A stretch of 23,294 nucleotides of DNA. It comes from an uncultured Dialister sp. GTDB lineage: Bacteria; Bacillota; Negativicutes; Veillonellales; Dialisteraceae. The DNA lies in the NCBI GenBank assembly GCA_934193095.1, contig CAKPUX010000031.1:1-23294 (forward strand), in the 5' to 3' direction. Every line of letters starts with the position of its first letter. Position 1 is the stretch's first letter. The notes under the pieces were generated by a model that had not been told where the DNA came from, did no database searches, and worked only from the letters and a program-made list of their open reading frames with translations. Positions 7,570 through 15,601 of this stretch are shown here, piece by piece. Both the position numbers and the translations under genes were made by a program.

Positions 7570-7822
7570 GCGATGAACAGAAGAAGTACTTTCGAAAAGC
7601 TTTTCAGAGAGGATAGGACCGGTGAAACTATCCAGGTGATTCGTAAGGAAATGCATTTGGGAGCTGAAAAGGGGAAAGCAGGGGAATACTGTTCCTGCGA
7701 TCGACCAGTGTTTTCGCAAGTATCCTTTTCCGTGATGTGTTTGCGATAAAAACATTTTGCGCGGCTTCGGCCGACAGAGTGGAATAGCGGGCCACCGTCT
7801 CTGTGAGGCGGTGGTTTTTGTT
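7570..7822 (+). promoter_or_regulatory. T-box riboswitch, cysteine-specific, for cysS
   Basis: Stem I marks are AGTA (7585-7588), AGAGAG (7606-7611) and the apical hairpin GGATAG/CTATCC (7611-7633). The specifier loop reads GAAATGCATTT, placing Cys codon TGC at 7652-7654. The antiterminator has CAGAG (7775-7779) pairing with CTCTG (7799-7803) around a bulge starting TGGA (7780-7783), followed by GCG. TGGA can pair with the UCCA end of tRNA-Cys, whose discriminator is U. The bulge diverges from the usual TGGNACCGCG at two positions. The competing terminator shares CCGTCT. Uncharged tRNA-Cys would therefore promote readthrough into cysS. Exact 5' boundary uncertain. Confidence 0.85.
7792..7819 (+). 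terminator. T-box regulated terminator
   Basis: CCACCGTCT (7792-7800) pairs with AGGCGGTGG (7806-7814) over nine base pairs, with one wobble. A 5-nt loop and five T residues (7815-7819) complete it. Its 5' arm overlaps the antiterminator 3' arm, so the two folds are mutually exclusive. Confidence 0.85.
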
Positions 7823-7856
7823 TGCCAAAAACATCGAGCTGTTTCAGGCGCCATAG

Positions 7857-7912
7857 GAGGAAGCCATGATTTCTATACGTGAAAATCAGAAGATGGCATG
7901 ACCGGCTTCCTC
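7857..7912 (+). promoter_or_regulatory. Stem-loop enclosing a possible 11-codon ORF
   Basis: GAGGAAGCC (7857-7865) is perfectly complementary to GGCTTCCTC (7904-7912). The 5' arm includes most of a GGAGG (7856-7860), which is 5 nt before an ATG at 7866. That frame ends at TGA (7899-7901) after 11 codons and contains no cysteine. The stem would hide this ribosome binding site. No T-run follows, so it is not an intrinsic terminator. Confidence 0.35.
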
Positions 7913-7971
7913 ATGTTATGCATCGATTCAAAAAATACCATATACCATATATAATTAAACAGGAGGCTTTT

Positions 7972-9406
<1,435 letters not shown>

Positions 9407-9417
<11 letters not shown>

Positions 9418-9877
9418 GAGAGTTTTATTTCTGAAAAAACAGATGGTGCAAAAGATGGGAAAGCAGGCTGCGCCCATCACGGAGCAGGATGCTTTCTCTA
9501 TGGATGCACTGACGCTCGCCTATATGGGAGATGTCGTCTGGTCCCTCTTCATCCGGGATACACTCATTCATACCGGTATCTACCAGGTGCAGATCCTTTC
9601 GACACTGACTTCGGAAATTGTATCGGCACGCTGGCAGAGCCGTATCCTTTTTGAGATTCGCGAAGTTTTGAATGACAGAGAGCTCAAGGTATGCAAGCGA
9701 GGAAGAAATACATCGAGTACGGTACCGAAGAGTGCGACTGTCGAAGAGTACCGTGAAGCCACTGCTTTTGAAGCTCTTCTTGGCTATCTGAAGCTTGCGG
9801 GAGAGGAGGAACGCCTGCGGTTCATCCTCCAAAAAAGCTTGAAGTATGTGGCAGGAGAATTCCAACATGCAGACTAA
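9407..9877 (+). CDS. mrnC: Mini-ribonuclease III
   Basis: This RNase III-type nuclease lacks a double-stranded RNA binding domain and in Bacillus matures 23S rRNA. The 156 residues match the compact family. The catalytic helix reads Leu-Ala-Tyr-Met-Gly-Asp (Asp42), and the second acidic site is Glu122 in Ala-Phe-Glu-Ala-Leu-Leu-Gly. The conserved Lys-Arg-Gly-Arg-Asn segment is at 97-101. The GTG start at 9407 has AAGGTGG at 9393-9399 and overlaps cysS by 11 bp. A later ATG at 9443 lacks a binding site. The order cysS-mrnC-rlmB-yacP is the same as in Bacillus, which supports the call. Confidence 0.93.
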
Positions 9878-10727
9878 AAAGCAAAGCAATAGAAAACAGA
9901 GGGGGGAAAAACCGGCGGAAGGCCGGTTTCCTTCTGCCAGGCACAGGGAGAAAAGACCGCCGAAGCGGAGAAGCAGTGATGGGGTTCGTCCCGTGAAGGA
10001 TGACTCGCTCATGACCTTCGGCAGAAACAGCGTCACTGAATTCCTGCGGGCTGATCGGGTGCGCAGTGTCTTCATCAAGGAAGGCCGGAAAGATGAAAGG
10101 CTCGCCCGGATCGCAGAAGAAGCTATAAGCAAAGGACTTCCTGTGATTGAGATCGCAGAAGATAAGCTGGATGCCATGGCTGGCGGTGTCGTGCATCAGG
10201 GAGCAGCCGCTCTCCTCAAACCGTATGAATATGCAGAACTTGACAAAGTGCTTTCGGACTGGGAGGGAAAAGATCCCATCCTCATCCTGTTGGACGGATT
10301 GGAGGATGTGAGAAATCTGGGCGCCATTGTCCGCACGGCAGAGTGCGCGGGAGCGGCGGCTGTCCTCCTTCCGAAGCACAAGAGCCCGCCCGTCACGGCG
10401 GCGGCCATGAAGACAGCGGCCGGAGCTTTTGCCTATCTTCCGGTGTGCCAGACGGGAAACATCCGTCAAACGCTGGAGGGGCTGAAAGAAAAAGGCTTCT
10501 GGGTCGTGGGCGCGGATATGGATGGAGAAAGCCTCTATTATGATGCCGATCTCAAGGGGCCTTTGGTCATCGTCATGGGCGCGGAAGGGAAGGGCGTCTC
10601 GCCTCTCACCAGAAAACTCTGTGACTTCTGTGTCCGTATACCGATGAAGGGGAAGGTCTCTTCGCTCAATGTCTCGGTGGCAGCTGCGCTCCTTATTTAT
10701 GAGGCGGCAAAGCAGAGAAGTGAGTGA
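9867..10727 (+). CDS. rlmB: 23S rRNA 2'-O-methyltransferase, TrmH/SpoU family (RlmB-like)
   Basis: It is predicted to methylate a guanosine ribose in 23S rRNA (G2251 in E. coli numbering) using S-adenosylmethionine. The 286 residues comprise a basic, disordered N-terminus (about 1-45), a substrate-binding domain (about 46-125) and a SPOUT knot domain. The SpoU motifs are visible: Asp-Val-Arg-Asn-Leu-Gly-Ala-Ile-Val-Arg-Thr-Ala, Val-Met-Gly-Ala-Glu-Gly-Lys-Gly-Val and Ile-Pro-Met-Lys-Gly-Lys-Val-Ser-Ser-Leu-Asn-Val-Ser. I chose ATG 9867, with AGGAG at 9853-9857, over an in-frame ATG at 9846. It overlaps mrnC by 11 bp. The exact target nucleotide cannot be read from sequence. Confidence 0.9.
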   Translation: MQTKKQSNRKQRGEKPAEGRFPSARHREKRPPKRRSSDGVRPVKDDSLMTFGRNSVTEFLRADRVRSVFIKEGRKDERLARIAEEAISKGLPVIEIAEDKLDAMAGGVVHQGAAALLKPYEYAELDKVLSDWEGKDPILILLDGLEDVRNLGAIVRTAECAGAAAVLLPKHKSPPVTAAAMKTAAGAFAYLPVCQTGNIRQTLEGLKEKGFWVVGADMDGESLYYDADLKGPLVIVMGAEGKGVSPLTRKLCDFCVRIPMKGKVSSLNVSVAAALLIYEAAKQRSE

Positions 10728-10817
10728 CAGATCTCCGGCGTGAGAGGAGCTGAGCTGCCCGTCACCCGCTTCATCCGATCTTTGGTTATCCGTTACTGAA
10801 TAGCAAGGAGCCGTATT

Positions 10818-11330
10818 ATGAAAGATTTATACTTGGTCGATGGCTACAACGTGATCTTTTGGCTTCCGAAGGTCTTTGACCGGGAGGACCTCGAGTCAAG
10901 CCGCAAGAAGCTGATCGATCTTCTGGAAGACTACGGGGCGCACAACAATCTGGAGATGATCGTCGTCTTCGATGGACAAGGCAGCTCGAATAAGGCCAGG
11001 ATCGAAAAGATGGGGAAAAATTTCACCATTGTTTTCACACCGAGCCGCATGACGGCTGACAGCTATATCGAAAAAGAGTCCTATGATCGCAGGGAGGAGT
11101 ACCGCTCGATCTACGTCGTCACTTCGGATGGACCGGAACAGAGCCAGGTCCTTGGGAATGGGGCGTATCGTGTGGCTGTCGATGATCTCATCCGTGCAGT
11201 GAATGAAGACAAGAAGGTGCAGACCACTTTCATTTCTCATCATAACAATCAAAATCTTCGAAGCGAGATCGGCCGCGCGCTTCCAAAGTCTGTGCAGGAT
11301 AAGCTGAATCAGCTCAGAAATGGGAACTAG
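10818..11330 (+). CDS. NYN-domain endoribonuclease, YacP/Rae1-like
   Basis: This 170-residue PIN-like nuclease belongs to the NYN/YacP family. In Bacillus, Rae1 (YacP) enters the ribosomal A site and cleaves mRNA. The N-terminus Tyr-Leu-Val-Asp-Gly-Tyr-Asn-Val-Ile carries the first acidic residue (Asp8). Further acidic sites are in Val-Val-Phe-Asp-Gly-Gln and Val-Thr-Ser-Asp-Gly-Pro-Glu. The start at 10818 follows AAGGAG near 10805. It is the last gene of the cysS-mrnC-rlmB-yacP cluster, 90 bp after rlmB, and terminators follow downstream. The family call is strong. Ribosome-associated activity is inferred from the Bacillus homologue. Confidence 0.88.
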   Translation: MKDLYLVDGYNVIFWLPKVFDREDLESSRKKLIDLLEDYGAHNNLEMIVVFDGQGSSNKARIEKMGKNFTIVFTPSRMTADSYIEKESYDRREEYRSIYVVTSDGPEQSQVLGNGAYRVAVDDLIRAVNEDKKVQTTFISHHNNQNLRSEIGRALPKSVQDKLNQLRNGN

Positions 11331-11424
11331 GGGAATGCCGATCCCATCGAGGAGTCTGACGCTGTAAGCATGTTCATGAAACACTTCGTCGGTATACTCA
11401 CTACGTGGATCGCTGTCTCTTTTT

Positions 11425-11452
11425 CCGCTCTTGCATGAACGTGCAAGAGCGG
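11425..11452. repeat. Perfect 11-bp inverted repeat without T-run
   Basis: CCGCTCTTGCA (11425-11435) and TGCAAGAGCGG (11442-11452) are perfectly complementary around a 6-nt loop. Five T residues precede it but none follow, so it is not a + strand terminator. It may be an RNA processing or stability element in the yacP 3' region. Confidence 0.5.
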
Positions 11453-11471
11453 ATCAAACAACGATCTCATC

Positions 11472-11499
11472 GCCGCCCGGTGCCTATCGGGCGGCTTTT
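11472..11499 (+). terminator. Intrinsic terminator of the cysS cluster
   Basis: GCCGCCCG (11472-11479) pairs with CGGGCGGC (11488-11495) around an 8-nt loop, followed by TTTT. It lies 142 bp after the yacP stop. Confidence 0.8.
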
Positions 11500-11608
11500 C
11501 ATTTTGCTGCGGCACAGGTTCGAAAGGGTCCGAGCGTGCAATGGGTCCTGCATTTCAGAGAGCACCCTGCCCGATTGGCCGGGATCTCTGACCTTCTTAA
11601 TTTTTTCA

Positions 11609-11637
11609 TGGACAAAAGAGGGTAAATACGGTAATAT
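11609..11637 (+). promoter_or_regulatory. Promoter for the pepP-efp unit
   Basis: TGGACA (11609-11614) and TAATAT (11632-11637) are separated by 17 bp and lie about 27 bp before the peptidase start. The rest of the 330-bp gap holds only the hairpins listed. Confidence 0.6.
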
Positions 11638-11663
11638 ATTTAGATGATAGAAAGCGGTGATAT

Positions 11664-12722
11664 ATGTTGATAGAAAGAGCAATGATTTCAGATTTTCTGA
11701 AAGAGAGCGGTGTAGATGCAGCTTTCATAGAGAAGGATGAAAACTGCCGATACATCTCTGGCTTTACCGGATCTGACAGCTATCTCTTTTTAACGGCCGA
11801 TGACTGCTATTTATTGACAGACAGCCGTTATACAGAACAGGCGAAGGAAGAAGCGAAGGGCTTTACCATCATCGACTATGCCGGAAAACTGGCGAAGACG
11901 GTGGGAGAGCTTTCTGCAAAGCATCACGTCACTCGTTTCGGGATCGAAGCAGGCATGACGTATAAGATGTATCTTTCTTTCGATGAGGTACTGCAGGAAA
12001 CGGATTTCGTCTTCGTAGTGCCTGATACGCTGCGCCAGATCAAAAGCGCGGAAGAGATCCGCCTCATTGAAGAAGCATGCCGGATTTCCGATCTGGGCTT
12101 TGAGAAGACCGTGCCTTATATCAAGGCGGGCGTGACAGAGGCAGAACTTCGGACGATCCTGGAGTGTGCGATGCTGGAGGCCGGATCGGAAGGGAAATCT
12201 TTCGATACCATCGTGGCATCCGGCTGGCGGTCTGCCTATCCTCACGGGACAGCGACAGATAAGGTGATCGAAGAAGGCGATCTCGTCACTTTTGATTTCG
12301 GTGCGATCTACCATGGTTACCACTCGGATATCACGAGGACGGTGGCTGTCGGGGAGATCTCAGAGCGGCAGCGCTACATCTATGATGCGGTGCTGGGATG
12401 CAATGAGCATATCGAAAAGATACTGAGGGCTGGCCTTGCAGCAGCAGATGTGGACCAGGAGTCCCGAAAATATTTAAAAGAGAAGGATCTGGATAAGTGG
12501 TTCGGTCATGCGCTGGGACACAGTGTAGGACTGGAGATCCATGAAACACCCACGCTGTCGCCAAGGGATCATACCGTCCTTTGCGCAGGTATGACAGAAA
12601 CTGTGGAGCCGGGGGTTTATATCCCAGGTGTTGGTGGAGTCCGTATCGAAGATACGGTTGTAATAGAAAAGGATGGAATCTCCATCTTGACTAAATTCCC
12701 AAAGAAATTTTTAAGAGTGTAG
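11664..12722 (+). CDS. Xaa-Pro aminopeptidase, M24 family
   Basis: This cytoplasmic metallopeptidase is predicted to release an N-terminal residue next to proline. The 352 residues comprise a creatinase-like N-terminal domain (about 1-125) and a pita-bread catalytic domain (about 130-350). The dinuclear metal ligands are recognisable in Thr-Phe-Asp-Phe-Gly, His-Ser-Asp-Ile-Thr-Arg, Gly-His-Ala-Leu-Gly-His, Glu-Pro-Gly-Val-Tyr and Val-Arg-Ile-Glu-Asp. The start at 11664 has only a weak GGTGA close upstream. The in-frame ATG at 11682 is an alternative. It sits 16 bp before efp, a common pairing in Bacillota that fits with proline-rich protein translation and turnover. Confidence 0.92.
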   Translation: MLIERAMISDFLKESGVDAAFIEKDENCRYISGFTGSDSYLFLTADDCYLLTDSRYTEQAKEEAKGFTIIDYAGKLAKTVGELSAKHHVTRFGIEAGMTYKMYLSFDEVLQETDFVFVVPDTLRQIKSAEEIRLIEEACRISDLGFEKTVPYIKAGVTEAELRTILECAMLEAGSEGKSFDTIVASGWRSAYPHGTATDKVIEEGDLVTFDFGAIYHGYHSDITRTVAVGEISERQRYIYDAVLGCNEHIEKILRAGLAAADVDQESRKYLKEKDLDKWFGHALGHSVGLEIHETPTLSPRDHTVLCAGMTETVEPGVYIPGVGGVRIEDTVVIEKDGISILTKFPKKFLRV

Positions 12723-12738
12723 CAGGAGGAAAAACTAA

Positions 12739-13299
12739 ATGATTTCTAGTAACGATTTACGCCCGGGCATTACCGTAGAATTGGATGGACAGGTATGGCA
12801 GTGTATTGAATTCCTTCACGTAAAGCCAGGCAAAGGGGCAGCTTTTGTACGTGCTAAGCTGAAAAACCTGCAGAGCGGCTCTGTCGTAGAACGTAAATTC
12901 AATGCAGGCATCAAACTGCAGCCGGCTACTGTAGAACGTAAACCAATGCAGTACCTGTATGAAGCTGATGGTTCCTACTGCTTCATGGATACGGAAACCT
13001 ATGAACAGATCATGCTGAACAAAGAACAGCTCGGCGACAAGATCAACTTCCTGAAGGAAGAAATGGAATGCAATGTTGTATTCTTCAACGGCACCATCAT
13101 CGGCGTCGATATCCCGAACTCTGTAGAACTGAAAGTCGTAGAGACTGAACCTGGCATCCGCGGTGATACAGCGACCGGCGGTTCCAAACCGGCTAAGATG
13201 GAAACCGGCTATGTCGTTTCTGTACCGCTCTTCATCAATGAAGGTGAAATGCTCCGCATTGATACCCGTACCGGCGCTTACATCGAACGCGTAAAGTAA
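12739..13299 (+). CDS. efp: Elongation factor P
   Basis: It binds between the ribosomal P and E sites and relieves stalling at polyproline. The 186 residues show three beta-barrel domains in the usual arrangement. The tip loop Lys-Pro-Gly-Lys-Gly-Ala-Ala carries Lys32, the position modified in many bacteria. No epmA-, epmB- or earP-like gene is in the window, so the modification route cannot be judged. The start has AGGAGG about 10 nt upstream. It follows the M24 peptidase closely and precedes two Gls24-type genes. Confidence 0.97.
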   Translation: MISSNDLRPGITVELDGQVWQCIEFLHVKPGKGAAFVRAKLKNLQSGSVVERKFNAGIKLQPATVERKPMQYLYEADGSYCFMDTETYEQIMLNKEQLGDKINFLKEEMECNVVFFNGTIIGVDIPNSVELKVVETEPGIRGDTATGGSKPAKMETGYVVSVPLFINEGEMLRIDTRTGAYIERVK

Positions 13300-13306
13300 T
13301 TTCTAT

Positions 13307-13666
13307 ATGGAAACTGCAGAAGTAAAAAATGACCTGGGAACCGTTCGTGTATCGGACCAGGTCATTGCAGTCATTGCCCGAGAAGCAGCGCTCCATGTGA
13401 AGGGGATCTATGGGATGGATGATCGATTTTCTCATGGGATCTCTGCTGTCATCAGTGATGCGGAAGCAGAAGGCGTGCGTGTCTCCATCCGGGAGAATGG
13501 GATCGTCATCGATCTCTACGTGGCAGCCTGGCATGGCGAACGCCTGCCGGCTATCGCTTTACAGCTGCAGGAAGCAGTCAAGGAAAGCGTCGGAGATTCT
13601 ACGGGCCTTAGAGTGAATGCAGTCAATGTCAATGTGGAACGCATCGTTTTCGGTGAGGAGAAATAG
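13307..13666 (+). CDS. Asp23/Gls24 family protein, first copy
   Basis: This small 119-residue protein has the Asp23/Gls24 fold. It opens with Leu-Gly-Thr-Val-Arg-Val-Ser-Asp-Gln-Val-Ile and contains the family core Ala-Ala-Leu-His-Val-Lys-Gly-Ile-Tyr-Gly. Members are associated with the cell envelope and alkaline or general stress in staphylococci and enterococci. Their biochemical role is not settled. The start is 7 bp after efp and has no visible Shine-Dalgarno sequence, so translation may depend on coupling. A second family member follows immediately. Confidence 0.85.
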   Translation: METAEVKNDLGTVRVSDQVIAVIAREAALHVKGIYGMDDRFSHGISAVISDAEAEGVRVSIRENGIVIDLYVAAWHGERLPAIALQLQEAVKESVGDSTGLRVNAVNVNVERIVFGEEK

Positions 13667-13668
13667 AG

Positions 13669-14016
13669 ATGTCCGGTGAAGAAGCAGAGAAGAAACGATC
13701 GGAAGAAGTCGTATATCAGAAAATTGAAGAGGCTCTGCTTGCCATGCCTGAGGTATCTCATTTCACCGCGGATGGCTTTCAGTATCTGATGCAGGGGATC
13801 AGTCAGGCCTTTGGCTTCAAGGCTCATCGCGGGCTTTGGATACGAAATCTGAAGGATGGACGTGTGAAGGTGGCGCTCTCTGTCGCACTGCATAAAGGCT
13901 GTCAGGTACAGGAGACTGCCCGCTATATCCAGATGGTGGTGAAGAATGTATTCTCTTCGCTTAGAAGAGAGGACATCGAAAGCATTGATGTGACGATTAC
14001 TGAAATGGTAGAGTGA
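13669..14016 (+). CDS. Divergent Asp23/Gls24-like protein, second copy
   Basis: This 115-residue protein begins two bases after its neighbour, with GGAG (13656-13659) upstream. It has a charged N-terminus, then a pattern resembling Asp23/Gls24: a hydrophobic strand, a central Val-Ala-Leu-Ser-Val-Ala-Leu strand and a C-terminal Ile-Asp-Val-Thr-Ile-Thr-Glu-Met strand. Similarity to the first copy is weak, so the family call is moderate. The tandem arrangement suggests the two proteins may form a heteromeric assembly, which is inference. A 140-bp gap with a large hairpin separates it from nusB. Confidence 0.65.
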   Translation: MSGEEAEKKRSEEVVYQKIEEALLAMPEVSHFTADGFQYLMQGISQAFGFKAHRGLWIRNLKDGRVKVALSVALHKGCQVQETARYIQMVVKNVFSSLRREDIESIDVTITEMVE

Positions 14017-14027
14017 ATGGGTGTCAT

Positions 14028-14078
14028 CAGATCCTGCCGTCAAAGTTTCTTTAGGGAAACCGCTCCCGGCAGGATCTG
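14028..14078. repeat. Perfect 12-bp inverted repeat between Gls24 gene and nusB
   Basis: CAGATCCTGCCG (14028-14039) and CGGCAGGATCTG (14067-14078) are perfectly complementary. The 27-nt loop holds a second hairpin, GTTTC/GAAAC (14045-14060). No T-run follows, so it is not an ordinary intrinsic terminator. It may stabilise or cleave the transcript between the translation genes and nusB. Confidence 0.5.
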
Positions 14079-14157
14079 CTGGATCCGCCTGGCCTGTGGA
14101 GTCATGGGAAACCATGTATGTAAGACAGGAAATTTCATAGCATAGAGAGAGGCTGAC

Positions 14158-14547
14158 ATGAGTAGAACAAGCGCAAGAGAATATGCACTCAAGGTGCTGT
14201 ACTCCAGAGAGCTCAATCCGGAGTCAGAGCCGATCGAGGAAGAGACGCTTCATTTGGAAGAAAAGGACAAGGCTTTTGCAGATGCTTTGATCGAAGCGGC
14301 AGCTCATGAAGATGTCGATGATAAGATCAAGACATATTTGAAAAAGAACTGGTCGCTCACGCAGCTCAATGTGGTGGATAAGAATATTCTCCGTCTGGCT
14401 GTCGCTGAGTTTTATCATTCCGGGGAAGACCGCCCGGATAAGAAGGTCATTATCAATGAAGCGATAGAGCTTGCCAAGACATATGGCGGTGAAGGGTCCT
14501 ATCGATTCATCAATGGACTTCTGGATAAGGCATTACAAGGTGAATAA
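14158..14547 (+). CDS. nusB: Transcription antitermination factor NusB
   Basis: It binds boxA RNA with NusE (S10) and supports rRNA antitermination. The 129 residues match the all-helical NusB fold: Ser-Arg-Thr-Ser-Ala-Arg-Glu-Tyr-Ala-Leu-Lys-Val-Leu-Tyr at the N-terminus, then the conserved Leu-Arg-Leu-Ala-Val-Ala-Glu-Phe, Ile-Asn-Glu-Ala-Ile-Glu-Leu-Ala-Lys and Phe-Ile-Asn-Gly-Leu-Leu-Asp segments. The TsaD-like gene begins two bases after its stop. The nusB to nadK order resembles the classical nusB-xse-ispA-tlyA-nadK cluster, with some members missing. Confidence 0.95.
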   Translation: MSRTSAREYALKVLYSRELNPESEPIEEETLHLEEKDKAFADALIEAAAHEDVDDKIKTYLKKNWSLTQLNVVDKNILRLAVAEFYHSGEDRPDKKVIINEAIELAKTYGGEGSYRFINGLLDKALQGE

Positions 14548-14549
14548 TC

Positions 14550-15500
14550 ATGAGGTTTCTTGGAATAGATACCAGCTGCTATACGACATCGGCAGCGGTT
14601 TATGATTCTTCCAAGGGGCTGATGGGGGAAGAACGGATCGTCCTTTCAGTGAAGGAAGGGCGGCGGGGACTGTCTCAGTCTGAGATGGTTTTCCAGCATG
14701 TGAAGAATCTTCCCGTCCTGCTTCGAAGGCTTTCTCCTTTGCTGCAGGATCTGAAGGGCATAGGCGTTTCAGGATTTCCACGGAGGCGGGCAGATTCATA
14801 CATGCCCGCCTTTCTTGTTGGTCGGGGTATGGCTGAGGCGCTGTCCTCTTCGCATCACATTCCTCTTTATGTATTCAGCCATCAGGAAAATCATGCGATG
14901 GCAGCGATCCGAGAGGCACCGGCTCTTTGGGGAAAGCCGTTTTATATGATGCATATGTCCGGCGGCACACAGGATGTGCTCTCCTGCCAATGGCAGGAAG
15001 AGGGGATGGAGATCCATGAGCTCCTGACGTCCAAAGACATTACGGCAGGGCAGTTCATTGACCGCGTGGGCGTGGCTTTGGGACTTCCATTCCCCTGCGG
15101 GAAATGGCTGGAAGCGCTGGCAGAACAGGGAAATGATACGTATCAGATCCCCCGCTCGTCCGTGAAAGGGGCGTTCAGCTTTTCCGGCCCCGAAACACGC
15201 GTCCAGCGTGATATAGCGTCTGACGCTTATCGGAAGGAAGACATCGCCAAAGGAGTCCTCATCCACATAGGGCGTGCTCTCGAAAAGGAGCTCAGCGGCT
15301 ATCCTTTCGGAAAGGGCCGTCCCTTCATCGCAGTGGGCGGGGTCATGGCAAACCGCTATCTTCGGGCAAGGGTCGAAGAGATTTGCCAAGCTATCGGTCT
15401 CACGCCGCTCTTCGCCGATCCACGCTATAGCAGTGACAATGCGACGGGCAATGCGTTTGGCGCATATATGGAAGATCGCTTGAGCGTTGCGGGTGACTGA
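14550..15500 (+). CDS. TsaD/Kae1-like paralogue
   Basis: This 316-residue protein has the ASKHA fold of the TsaD/Kae1 family but is distinct from TsaD itself. It opens with Phe-Leu-Gly-Ile-Asp-Thr-Ser-Cys. It keeps a His-Gln-Glu-Asn-His metal motif (111-115) and a C-terminal Ser-Ser-Asp-Asn segment equivalent to the last ligand region. Where TsaD has a Gly-rich Gly-Pro-Gly loop, it has Pro-Arg-Arg-Arg-Ala-Asp-Ser-Tyr-Met-Pro (77-86), a mark I associate with a Bacillota paralogue of unproven function. Its start is two bases after nusB, with AAGGTGA upstream. It is usually near xseA-xseB-ispA, but xseA and xseB are not here. Calling it tRNA t6A synthase would be unsafe. Confidence 0.8.
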   Translation: MRFLGIDTSCYTTSAAVYDSSKGLMGEERIVLSVKEGRRGLSQSEMVFQHVKNLPVLLRRLSPLLQDLKGIGVSGFPRRRADSYMPAFLVGRGMAEALSSSHHIPLYVFSHQENHAMAAIREAPALWGKPFYMMHMSGGTQDVLSCQWQEEGMEIHELLTSKDITAGQFIDRVGVALGLPFPCGKWLEALAEQGNDTYQIPRSSVKGAFSFSGPETRVQRDIASDAYRKEDIAKGVLIHIGRALEKELSGYPFGKGRPFIAVGGVMANRYLRARVEEICQAIGLTPLFADPRYSSDNATGNAFGAYMEDRLSVAGD

Positions 15501-15601
15501 AAGATCACTTTCGGGCATCGGTCCGTGATATTTGCGGGGAAGCTGACACCATTTATGAATTTAAAAAAGCACATACTCAATGATCCAGAAAGGAGCCACC
15601 C

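Noticed and set aside
7333..7854. Minus-strand 173-codon gene
   Set aside because: It lies antisense to the T-box leader, and its codon pattern follows from that structured RNA.
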